Origin: Liolophura sinensis
Lineage: Eukaryota; Mollusca; Polyplacophora; Chitonida; Chitonidae
Assembly: GCF_032854445.1 (NCBI RefSeq)
Contig: NW_027018066.1
Span: 32,413 to 96,412 of the forward strand
Reading direction: 5' to 3'
DNA length: 64,000 nt
Notes under the pieces: generated by a model
Seen by the model: the letters and a program-made list of their open reading frames with translations, nothing else
Database searches by the model: none
Told to the model about the DNA's origin: nothing
Position numbers and translations under genes: made by a program
Shown: positions 1 through 9,915 of the stretch, in pieces
How positions within the stretch are numbered: the stretch's first letter is position 1
How the letters are laid out: every line of letters begins with the position of its first letter

Positions 1-25
1 AAGACAATTGCTGGGTGAGTTAAAT

Positions 26-36
26 GGGCTTAGCCC
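26..36. other. Dyad GGGCT-T-AGCCC, once per monomer
   Basis: Perfect 5-bp inverted arms around a single T. It recurs in most monomers at the same phase. Exceptions include AGGCTTAGCCC and AGGTTTAGCCC in the right domain, GAGCTTAGCCC in HOR-B and GGGCTGAGCCC near 28127. GACGTC follows within 10 bp. No known binding protein can be assigned from sequence. Confidence 0.75.
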
Positions 37-150
37 AAAGATTTGACGTCTTCTGGGCTACCGAAGGGCACATAGCATATAGTCAAAAGTTGAATATAGT
101 AATGACCAGTCGCGATGGTACATAGTACAGTGTAGCCGATTTCAAATTAA

Positions 151-186
151 CAAAAAGACCAGGCAAAAATGCAAAAGTGGAAAAAC
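151..186. other. A-tract cluster, once per monomer
   Basis: Four runs of 4-5 A (AAAAAGACC, GGCAAAAATGC, AAAAGTGG, AAAAAC) have centres about 13, 7.5 and 8.5 bp apart, averaging close to one helical turn. Such spacing can favour intrinsic curvature, which is common in satellites; curvature here is inferred, not measured. The block is conserved apart from CAACAATGC, ATGTAAAAG and AAAATTGG variants that mark particular monomer lineages. Confidence 0.55.
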
Positions 187-296
187 TGTTCCAGTGCTGC
201 TGGTAAGAGGCTAATCCGACGTATTTTGTGACGAGAAATCGAATGGTGCAAACCGCGTTGCTCTCCGACCAATACTTTTGGCTGTAGCGAAAATTG

Positions 297-306
297 AATG
301 ATCATT
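297..306. other. 10-bp palindrome AATGATCATT, once per monomer
   Basis: Perfect palindrome, kept in nearly all monomers whether preceded by ATTG or ATCG. It lies just upstream of CACGTG (318-323), CCATGG (343-348) and CAGCTG (377-382), so four perfect palindromes sit within about 90 bp. Occasional losses, such as AATAATCATTC near 54248 and 62504, are shared by duplicated monomers. Confidence 0.75.
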
Positions 307-410
307 GGTGTCATAATCACGTGCCCAGCAACGGCTCTTACTCCATGGAAACCAGGGAAATATGCAATTTTTTAAACAGCTGCCGATGCCTTGCCCAATT
401 CCGCATCTTT

Positions 411-447
411 TAGAACCTTATTGATGTGGGTCAGTGATCAGTTGTAC
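411..447. other. Two-state variable box, type II example
   Basis: This roughly 37-bp block is the most variable part of an otherwise conserved monomer. Type II reads TAGAACCTTATTGATG, then GGTCAGTGATCAGTTGTAC. The neighbouring monomer (962-998) has type I: TGGCACCTTATTTATG, then TGTCAGTGTTTAAGTGTAC. In the left domain type II usually travels with ATATGCAATT and CCTTGCCC, and type I often with ATTTGCAATT and CCTGGCCC. Hybrid boxes occur, for example near 3163-3200 and 6467-6505. Its role is unknown. Confidence 0.8.
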
Positions 448-451
448 TTTT

Positions 452-465
452 TACAGCAGACTGTA
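452..465. other. Short hairpin TACAG-CAGA-CTGTA, once per monomer
   Basis: Perfect 5-bp arms with a 4-base loop, directly after the T tract. It is kept in most monomers. Arm changes such as CAGATTGTA appear in T-expanded monomers (near 14787, 24702 and 32411) and in 48354 and 57160. CAGCACACTGTA near 13126 and 21393 changes the loop. Confidence 0.7.
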
Positions 466-496
466 TCTAGTACCTTGTGTTTTTTATGTACAAATG

Positions 497-513
497 GTGT
501 GGTTTTTCTACAC
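497..513. other. Hairpin GTGTGG-T5-CTACAC, once per monomer
   Basis: Six-position arms with five Watson-Crick pairs and one G/T pair around a T5 loop. It is among the most constant stretches of the family across both domains. It is immediately followed by GTAGATAAAGACATTGAG, which is also highly conserved. Rare changes include TGTAGTTTTTCTACA near 31900, TGTCG near 34640, GTTTGG near 58852 and one extra T near 15920 and 62160. Confidence 0.7.
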
Positions 514-2202
514 GTAGATAAAGACATTGAGGTTGTCTTGGACTTAGAAGTAAGACAATTGCTGGGTGAGTTAAATGGGCTTAGCCCAAAGATTTGACGT
601 CTTCTGGGCTACCGAAGGGCACATAGCATATAGTCAAAAGTTGAATATAGTAATGACCAGTCGCGATGGTACATAGTACAGTGTAGCCGATTTCAAATTA
701 ACAAAAAGACCAGGCAAAAATGCAAAAGTGGAAAAACTGTTCTAGTGCTGCTGGTAAAAGGCTAATCCGACGTATTTTGTGACGAGAAATCGAATGGTGC
801 AAACCGCGTTGCTCTCCGACCAATACTTTTGGCTGTAGCGACAATCGAATGATCATTGGTGTCATAATCACGTGCCCAGCAACGGCTCTTACTCCATGGA
901 AACCAGGGAAATTTGGAATTTTTTAAACAGCTGCCAATGCCTGGCCCAATTCCGCATCTTTTGGCACCTTATTTATGTGTGTCAGTGTTTAAGTGTACTT
1001 TTTACAGCAGACTGTATCAAGTACCTTGTGTTTTTTATGTACAAATGGTGTGGTTTTTCTACACGTAGATAAAGACATTGAGATTGTCTTGGACTTAGAA
1101 GTAAGACAATTGCTGGGTGAGTTAAATGGGCTTAGCCCAAAGATTTGACGCCTTCAGGGCTACCGAAGGGCATATAACTTATAGTCAAAAGTTGAATATA
1201 GTAATGACCAGTCGCGATGGTACATAGTACAGTGTAGCCGATTTCAATTAACAAAAAGACCAGGCAAAAATGCAAAAGTGGAAAAACTGTTCCAGTGCTG
1301 CTGGTAAGAGGATAATCCGACGTATTTTGTGACGAGAAATCGAATGGTGCATACCGCGTTGCTCTCCGATCAATACTTTTGGCTGTAGCGACAATCGAAT
1401 GATCATTGGTGTCATAATCACGTGCCCAGCAACGGCTCTTACTCCATGGAAACCAGGGAAATATGCAATTTTTTAAACAGCTGCCGATGCCTTGCCCAAT
1501 TCCGCATCTTTTAGAACCTTATTGATGTGGGTCAGTGATCAGTTGTACTTTTTACAGCAGACTGTATTAAGTACCTTGTGTTTTTTATGTACAAATGGTG
1601 TGGTTTTTCTACACGTAGATAAAGACATTGAGGTTATCTTGGACTTAGAAGTAAGACAATTGCTGGGTGAGTTAAATGGGCTTAGCCCAAAGATTTGACG
1701 TCTTCTGGGCTACCGAAGGGCACATAACTTATAGTCAAAAGTTGAATATAGTAATGACCAGTCGGGATGGTACATAGTACAGTGTAGCCGATTTCAATTA
1801 ACAAAAAGACCAGGCAAAATTGCAAAAGTGGAAAAACCGTTCCAGTGCTGCTGGTAAGAGGCTAATCCGACGTATTTTGTGACGAGAAATCGAATGGTGC
1901 AAACCGCGTTGCTCTCCGACCAATACTTTTGGCTGTAGCGACAATCGAATGATCATTGGTGTCATAATCACGTGCCCATCAACGGCTCTTACTCCATGGA
2001 AACCAGGGAAATTTGCAATTTTTTAAACAGCTGCCGATGCCTGGCCCAATTCCGCATCTTTTGGCACCTTATTTATGTGTGTCAGTGTTTAAGTGTACTT
2101 TTTACAGCAGACTGTATTAAGTACCTTGTGTTTTTTATGTACAAATGGTGTGGTTTTTCTACGCGTAGATAAAGACATTGAGATTGTCTTGGACTTAGAA
2201 GT

Positions 2203-4403
2203 AAGACAATTGCTGGGTGAGTTAAATGGGCTTGGCCCAAAGATTTGACGTCTTCAGGGCTACCGAAGGGCACATAACTTATAGTCAAAAGTTGAATATA
2301 GTAATGACCAGTCGCGATGGTACATAGTACAGCGTAGCCGATTTCAATTAACAAAAAGACCAGGCAAAAATGCAAAAGTGGAAAAACTGTTCCAGTGCTG
2401 CTGGTAAGAGGCTAATCCGACGTATTTTGTGACGAGAAATCGAATGGTGCAAACCGCGTTGCTCTCCGACCAATACTTTTGGCTGTAGCGACAATTGAAT
2501 GATCATTGGTGTCATAGTCACGTGCCCAGCAACGGCTCTTACTCCATGGAAACCAGGGAAATTTGCAATTTTTTAAACAGCTGCCGATGCCTGGCCCAAT
2601 TCCGCATCTTTTGGCACCTTATTTATGTGTGTCAGTGTTTAAGTGTACTTTTTACAGCAGACTGTATCAAGTACCTTGTGTTTTATATGTACCAATGGTG
2701 TGGTTTTTCTACACGTAGATGAAGACATTGAGATTGTTATGGACTTAGAAGTAAGACAATTGCTGGGTGAGTTAAATGGGCTTAGCCCAAAGATTTGACG
2801 TCTTCAGGGCTACCGAAGGGCACATAACTTATAGTCAAAAGTTGAATATAGTAATGACCAGTCGCGATGGTACATATTACAGTGTAGCCGATTTCAAATT
2901 AACAAAAAGACCAGGCAAAAATGCAAAAGTGGAAAAACCGTTCCAGTGCCGCTGGTAAGAGGCTAATCCGACGTATTTTGTGACGAGAAATCGAATGGTG
3001 CAAATCGCGTTGCTCTCCGACCAATACTTTTGGCTGTAGCGACAATCGAATGATCATTGGTGTCATAATCACGTGCCCAGCAACGGCTCTTACTCCATGG
3101 AAACCAGGGAAATATGCAATTTTTTAAACAGCTGCCGATGCCTTGCCCAATTCCGCATCTTTTGGCACCTTATTTATGTGGGTCAGCGATCAGTTGTACT
3201 TTTTACAGCAGACTGTATCTAGTACCTTGTGTTTTTTATGTACAAATGGTGTGGTTTTTCTACACGTAGATGAAGACATTGAGATTTTTATGGACTTAGA
3301 AGTAAGACAATTGCTGGGTGAGTTAAATGGGCTTAGCCCAAAGATTTGACGTCTTCAGGGCTACCGAAGGGCACATAACTTATAGTCAAAAGTTGAATAT
3401 AGTAATGACCAGTCGCGATGGTACATGTTACAGTGTAGCCGATTTCAATTACCAAAAAGACCAGGCAAAAATGCAAAAGTGGAAAAACCGTTCCAGTGCC
3501 GCTGTTAAGAGGCTAATCCGACGTATTTTGTGACGAGAAATCGAATGGTGCAAACCGCGTTGCTCTCCGACCAATACTTTTGGCTGTAGCGACAATTGAA
3601 TGATCATTGGTGTCATAATCACGTGCCCAGCAACGGCTCTTACTCCATGGAAACCAGGGAAATATGCAATTTTTTAAACAGCTGCCGATGCCTGGCCCAA
3701 TTCCGCATCTTTTGGCACCTTATTTATGTGTGTCAGTGTTTAAGTGTACTTTTTACAGCAGACTGTATCAAGTACCTTGTGTTTTTTATGTACAAATGGT
3801 GTGGTTTTTCTACACGTAGATGAAGACATTGAGATTGTTATGGACCTAGAAGTAAGACAATTGCTGGGTGAGTTAAATGGGCTTAGCCCAAAGATTTGAC
3901 GTCTTCAGGGCTACCGAAGGGCACATAAGTTATAGTCAAAAGTTGAATATAGTAATGACCAGTCGCGATGGTACATATTACAGTGTAGCCGATTTCAATT
4001 AACAAAAAGACCAGGCAAAAATGCAAAAGTGGAAAAACCGTTCCAGTGCCGCTGTTAAGAGGCTAATCCGACGTATTTTGTAACGAGAAATCGAATGGTG
4101 CAAACCGCGTTGCTCTCCGACCAATACTTTTGGCTGTAGCGACAATTGAATGATCATTGGTGTCATAGTCACGTGCCCAGCAACGGCTCTTACTCCATGG
4201 AAACCAGGGAAATTTGCAATTTTTTAAAAAGCTGCCGATGCCTGGCCCAATTCCGCATCTTTTGGTTCCTTTCTTATGTGTGTCAGTGTTTAAGTGTACT
4301 TTTTACAGCAGACTGTATCAAGTACCTTGTGTTTTTTATGTACAAATGGTGTGGTTTTTCTACACGTAGATGAAGACATTGAGATTGTTATGGACTTAGA
4401 AGT
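2203..4403. repeat. Four mixed monomers without clear higher order
   Basis: Monomers start at 2203, 2753, 3304 and 3854. They are mostly type I boxes. The monomer at 2753 is a recombinant: its box near 3163-3200 starts as TTGGCACC and ends as GATCAGTTG. Several share GATGAAGACATTGAG near their 3' end, a marker also found inside HOR-A and HOR-B. The monomer at 3854 has an unusual box start, TTGGTTCCTTTCTTATG. No gene is present. Confidence 0.8.
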
Positions 4404-7159
4404 AAGACAATTGCTGGGTGAGTTAAATGGGCTTAGCCCAAAGATTTGACGTCTTCAGGGCTACCGAAGGGCACATAACTTATAGTCAAAAGTTGAATAT
4501 AGTAATGACCAGTCGCGATGGTACATATTACAGTGTAGCCGATTTCAATTACCAAAAAGACCAGGCAAAAATGCAAAAGTGGAAAAACCGTTCCAGTGCT
4601 GCTGGTAAGAGGCTAATCCGACGTATTTTGTGACGAGAAATCGAATGGTGCAAACCGCGTTGCTCTCCGACCAACACTTTTGGCTGTAGCGACAATCGAA
4701 TGATCATTGGTGTCATAATCACGTGCCCAGCAACGCCTCTTACTCCATGGAAACCAGGGAAATATGCAATTTTTTAAACAGCTGCCGATGCCTTGCCCAA
4801 TTCCGCATCTTTTGGCACCTTATTTATGTGTGTCAGTGTTTAAGTGTACTTTTTTTTTACAGCAGACTGTATCAAGTACATTGTGTTTTTTATGTACAAA
4901 TGGTGTGGTTTTTCTACACGTGGATAAAGACATTGAGATTGTCTTGGACTTAGAAGTAAGACAATTGCTGGGTGAGTTAAATGGGCTTAGCCCAAAGATT
5001 TGACGTCTTCTGGGCTACCGAAGGGCACATAACATATAGTCAAAAGTTGAATATAGTAATGACCAGTCGCGATGGTACATAGTACAGTGTAGCCGATTTC
5101 AAATTAACAAAAAGACCAGGCAAAAATGCAAAAGTGGAAAAACTGTTCCAGTGCTGCTGGTAAGAGGCTTATCCGGCGTATTTTGTAACGAGAAATCGAA
5201 TGGTGCAAACCGCGTTGCTCTGCGACCAATACTTTTGGCTGTAGCGACAATTGAATGATTATTGATGTCATAGTCACGTGCCCAACAACGGTTCTTACTC
5301 CATGGAAACCAGGGAAATTTGCAATTTTTAAAACAGCTGCCGATGCCTGGCCCAATTCCGCATCTTTTGGCACCTTATTTATGTGTGTCAGTGTTTAAGT
5401 GTACTTTTTACAGCAGACTGTATCTAGTACCTTGTGTTTTTTATGTACAAATGGTGTGGTTTTTCTACACGTAGATAAAGACATTGAGGTTGTCTTGGAC
5501 TTAGAAGTAAGACAATTGCTGGATGAGTTAAATGGGCTTAGCCCAAAGATTTGACGTCTTCTGGGCTACCGAAGGGCACATAACTTATAGTCAAAAGTTG
5601 AATATAGTAATGACCAGTCGCAATGGTACATAGTACAGTGTAGCTGATTTCAATTACCAAAAAGACCAGGCAAAAATGCAAAAGTGGAAAAACTGTTCCA
5701 GTGCTGCTGGTAAGAGGCTAATCCGACGTATTTTGTGACGAGAAATCGAATTGTGCAAACCGCGTTGCTCTCCGACCAATACTTTTGGCTGTAGCGACAA
5801 TCGAATGATCATTGGTGTCATAATCAAGTGCCCAGCAACGGCTCTTACTCCATGGAAACCAGGGAAATATGCAATTTTTTAAACACCTGCCGATGCCTTG
5901 CCCAATTCCGCATCTTTTGGCACCTTATTTATGTGTGTCAGTGTTTAAGTGTACTTTTTACAGCAGACTGTATCAAGTACCTTGTGTTTTTTATGTACAA
6001 ATGGTGTGGTTTTTCTACACGTAGATGAAGACATTGAGATTGTTATGGACTTAGAAGTAAGACAATTGCTGGGTGAGTTAAATTGGCTTATCCCAAAGAT
6101 TTGACGTCTTCAGGGCTACCGAAGGGCACATAACTTATAGTCAAAAGTTGAATATAGTAATGACCAGTCGCGATGGTACATATTACAGTGTAGCCGATTT
6201 CAAATTAACAAAAAGACCAGGCAAAAATGCAAAAGTGGAAAAACCGTTCCAGTGCCGCTGGTAAGAGGCTAATCCGACGTATTTTGTGACGAGAAATCGA
6301 ATGGTGCAAACCGCGTTGCTCTCCGACCAATACTTTTGGCTGTAGCGACAATCGAATGATCATTGGTGTCATAATCACGTGCCCAGCAACGGCTCTTACT
6401 CCATGGAAACCAGGGAAATATGCAATTTTTTAAACAGCTGCCGATGCCTTGCCCAATTCCGCATCTTTTAGAACCTTATTAATGTGGGTCAGTGTTTAAG
6501 TGTACTTTTTACAGCAGACTGTATCTAGTACCTTGTGTTTTTTATGTACAAATGGTGTGGTTTTTCTACACGTAGATAAAGACATTGAGATTGTCTTGGA
6601 CTTAGAAGTAAGACAATTGCTGAGTGAGTTAAATTGGCTTAGCCCAAAGATTTGACGTCTTCAGGGCTACCGAAAGGCACATAACTTATAGTCAAAAGTT
6701 GAATATAGTAATGACCAGTCGCGATGGTACATAGTACAGTGTAGCCGATTTCAATTAACAAAAAGACCAGGCAACAATGCAAAAGTGGAAAAACTGTTCC
6801 AGTGCTGCTGATAAGAGGCTAATCCGACGTATTTTGTGACGAGAAATCGAATGGTGCAAACCGCGTTGCTCTCCGACCATTACTTTTGGCTGTAGCGACA
6901 ATTGAATGATCATTGATGTTATAGTCACCTACCCAACAACGGCTCTTACTCCATGGAAACCAGGGAAATATGCAATTTTTTAAACAGCTGCCGATGCCTT
7001 GCCCAATTCCGCATCTTTTGGCACCTTATTTATGTGTGTCAGTGTTTAAGTGTACTTTTTACAGCAGACTGTATCTAGTACCTTTTTTCTTTTACGTACA
7101 AATGGTGTGGTTTTTCTACACGTAGATAAAGACATTGAGATTGTCTTGGACTTAGAAGT
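4404..7159. repeat. HOR-A copy 1 (pentamer, 2756 bp)
   Basis: Five monomers start at 4404, 4958, 5509, 6059 and 6610, with lengths 554, 551, 550, 551 and 550. Diagnostic features in order are: a T9 tract (4850-4858); CTTATCCGGCG (second monomer); GGATGAG and GAATTGTGC (third); a hybrid box TTAGAACC...TTTAAGTG (fourth to fifth); and a GTTATAGTCACCTACCC plus T6CT4 variant (fifth). The same order recurs exactly 2756 bp downstream. By eye only two substitutions separate this copy from copy 2 (near 5612 and 6246). Confidence 0.93.
4850..4858. repeat. Expanded T tract (T9) before ACAGCAG
   Basis: Most monomers have T5 here; this one has T9, making a 554-bp copy. Expanded tracts also occur at 7606-7614, 10362-10370, 14773-14781, 18078-18087 (T4AT5), 24688-24697 (T4AT5), 32399-32408 (T10) and 34585-34593. 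All lie left of 35 kb and in type I monomers. They work as lineage tags for higher-order copies. Confidence 0.9.
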
Positions 7160-9915
7160 AAGACAATTGCTGGGTGAGTTAAATGGGCTTAGCCCAAAGA
7201 TTTGACGTCTTCAGGGCTACCGAAGGGCACATAACTTATAGTCAAAAGTTGAATATAGTAATGACCAGTCGCGATGGTACATATTACAGTGTAGCCGATT
7301 TCAATTACCAAAAAGACCAGGCAAAAATGCAAAAGTGGAAAAACCGTTCCAGTGCTGCTGGTAAGAGGCTAATCCGACGTATTTTGTGACGAGAAATCGA
7401 ATGGTGCAAACCGCGTTGCTCTCCGACCAACACTTTTGGCTGTAGCGACAATCGAATGATCATTGGTGTCATAATCACGTGCCCAGCAACGCCTCTTACT
7501 CCATGGAAACCAGGGAAATATGCAATTTTTTAAACAGCTGCCGATGCCTTGCCCAATTCCGCATCTTTTGGCACCTTATTTATGTGTGTCAGTGTTTAAG
7601 TGTACTTTTTTTTTACAGCAGACTGTATCAAGTACATTGTGTTTTTTATGTACAAATGGTGTGGTTTTTCTACACGTGGATAAAGACATTGAGATTGTCT
7701 TGGACTTAGAAGTAAGACAATTGCTGGGTGAGTTAAATGGGCTTAGCCCAAAGATTTGACGTCTTCTGGGCTACCGAAGGGCACATAACATATAGTCAAA
7801 AGTTGAATATAGTAATGACCAGTCGCGATGGTACATAGTACAGTGTAGCCGATTTCAAATTAACAAAAAGACCAGGCAAAAATGCAAAAGTGGAAAAACT
7901 GTTCCAGTGCTGCTGGTAAGAGGCTTATCCGGCGTATTTTGTAACGAGAAATCGAATGGTGCAAACCGCGTTGCTCTGCGACCAATACTTTTGGCTGTAG
8001 CGACAATTGAATGATTATTGATGTCATAGTCACGTGCCCAACAACGGTTCTTACTCCATGGAAACCAGGGAAATTTGCAATTTTTAAAACAGCTGCCGAT
8101 GCCTGGCCCAATTCCGCATCTTTTGGCACCTTATTTATGTGTGTCAGTGTTTAAGTGTACTTTTTACAGCAGACTGTATCTAGTACCTTGTGTTTTTTAT
8201 GTACAAATGGTGTGGTTTTTCTACACGTAGATAAAGACATTGAGGTTGTCTTGGACTTAGAAGTAAGACAATTGCTGGATGAGTTAAATGGGCTTAGCCC
8301 AAAGATTTGACGTCTTCTGGGCTACCGAAGGGCACATAACTTATAGTCAAAAGTTGAATATAGTAATGACCAGTCGCGATGGTACATAGTACAGTGTAGC
8401 TGATTTCAATTACCAAAAAGACCAGGCAAAAATGCAAAAGTGGAAAAACTGTTCCAGTGCTGCTGGTAAGAGGCTAATCCGACGTATTTTGTGACGAGAA
8501 ATCGAATTGTGCAAACCGCGTTGCTCTCCGACCAATACTTTTGGCTGTAGCGACAATCGAATGATCATTGGTGTCATAATCAAGTGCCCAGCAACGGCTC
8601 TTACTCCATGGAAACCAGGGAAATATGCAATTTTTTAAACACCTGCCGATGCCTTGCCCAATTCCGCATCTTTTGGCACCTTATTTATGTGTGTCAGTGT
8701 TTAAGTGTACTTTTTACAGCAGACTGTATCAAGTACCTTGTGTTTTTTATGTACAAATGGTGTGGTTTTTCTACACGTAGATGAAGACATTGAGATTGTT
8801 ATGGACTTAGAAGTAAGACAATTGCTGGGTGAGTTAAATTGGCTTATCCCAAAGATTTGACGTCTTCAGGGCTACCGAAGGGCACATAACTTATAGTCAA
8901 AAGTTGAATATAGTAATGACCAGTCGCGATGGTACATATTACAGTGTAGCCGATTTCAAATTAACAAAAAGACCAGGCAAAAATGCAAAAGTGGAAAAAC
9001 CGTTCCAGTGCTGCTGGTAAGAGGCTAATCCGACGTATTTTGTGACGAGAAATCGAATGGTGCAAACCGCGTTGCTCTCCGACCAATACTTTTGGCTGTA
9101 GCGACAATCGAATGATCATTGGTGTCATAATCACGTGCCCAGCAACGGCTCTTACTCCATGGAAACCAGGGAAATATGCAATTTTTTAAACAGCTGCCGA
9201 TGCCTTGCCCAATTCCGCATCTTTTAGAACCTTATTAATGTGGGTCAGTGTTTAAGTGTACTTTTTACAGCAGACTGTATCTAGTACCTTGTGTTTTTTA
9301 TGTACAAATGGTGTGGTTTTTCTACACGTAGATAAAGACATTGAGATTGTCTTGGACTTAGAAGTAAGACAATTGCTGAGTGAGTTAAATTGGCTTAGCC
9401 CAAAGATTTGACGTCTTCAGGGCTACCGAAAGGCACATAACTTATAGTCAAAAGTTGAATATAGTAATGACCAGTCGCGATGGTACATAGTACAGTGTAG
9501 CCGATTTCAATTAACAAAAAGACCAGGCAACAATGCAAAAGTGGAAAAACTGTTCCAGTGCTGCTGATAAGAGGCTAATCCGACGTATTTTGTGACGAGA
9601 AATCGAATGGTGCAAACCGCGTTGCTCTCCGACCATTACTTTTGGCTGTAGCGACAATTGAATGATCATTGATGTTATAGTCACCTACCCAACAACGGCT
9701 CTTACTCCATGGAAACCAGGGAAATATGCAATTTTTTAAACAGCTGCCGATGCCTTGCCCAATTCCGCATCTTTTGGCACCTTATTTATGTGTGTCAGTG
9801 TTTAAGTGTACTTTTTACAGCAGACTGTATCTAGTACCTTTTTTCTTTTACGTACAAATGGTGTGGTTTTTCTACACGTAGATAAAGACATTGAGATTGT
9901 CTTGGACTTAGAAGT
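7160..9915. repeat. HOR-A copy 2 (pentamer, 2756 bp)
   Basis: Monomers start at 7160, 7714, 8265, 8815 and 9366, with the same length series as copy 1 (554, 551, 550, 551, 550). It carries the T9 tract at 7606-7614 and the T6CT4 variant near 9838-9850. It differs from copy 1 by G for A near 8368 (CGCGATGG against CGCAATGG) and T for C near 9002. Such near-identity over 2.7 kb implies very recent duplication or conversion, or a duplicated assembly segment. Confidence 0.93.

Larger units (their letters stand above)
1..551 (+). repeat. Reference satellite monomer (type II box)
   Basis: This complete 551-bp copy serves as the coordinate reference for the family; its start is set by the window edge, not by biology. 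In order it holds the dyad GGGCTTAGCCC (26-36), GACGTC (45-50), an A-tract cluster (151-186), the 10-bp palindrome AATGATCATT (297-306), CACGTG (318-323), CCATGG (343-348), CAGCTG (377-382), a two-state variable box (411-447, here type II), a TACAG/CTGTA hairpin (452-465), TGTACA (487-492) and a second hairpin with a T5 loop (497-513). By hand count it has 229 G+C of 551 and about 18 CpG. The single open frame over 391-597 runs into the next copy and is not supported as a gene. Confidence 0.95.
1..2202. repeat. Dimeric sub-array, two ~1101-bp units
   Basis: Monomers start at 1, 552, 1103 and 1653. The first and third carry the type II box (TTAGAACC...GATCAGTTG); the second and fourth carry type I (TTGGCACC...TTTAAGTG). 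Like monomers are 1100-1101 bp apart and more alike than neighbours, which is the pattern of a dimeric higher-order repeat. The alternation breaks after 2202, where two type I monomers follow each other. Confidence 0.8.

Noticed and set aside
232-250. Pol III B-box-like core (AAATCGAATGG)
   Set aside because: Only TCGAA matches; the flanking bases of the consensus are missing and there is no A box at suitable spacing.
1-551. Internal ~275-bp half-repeat that would make the 550-bp unit a dimer
   Set aside because: I saw no alignment between the two halves of a monomer beyond short words such as GTAC and A or T tracts.
391-597. Recurring 68-residue plus-strand frame (starts MPNSAS) in type II monomers, plus 66-, 75- and 79-residue frames in other monomers
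   Set aside because: They are offset readings of the same repeat in several frames, are broken by substitutions and indels in other copies, cross monomer borders, and have no recognisable domain. Monomer length is not a multiple of three. Copy number alone explains their recurrence.
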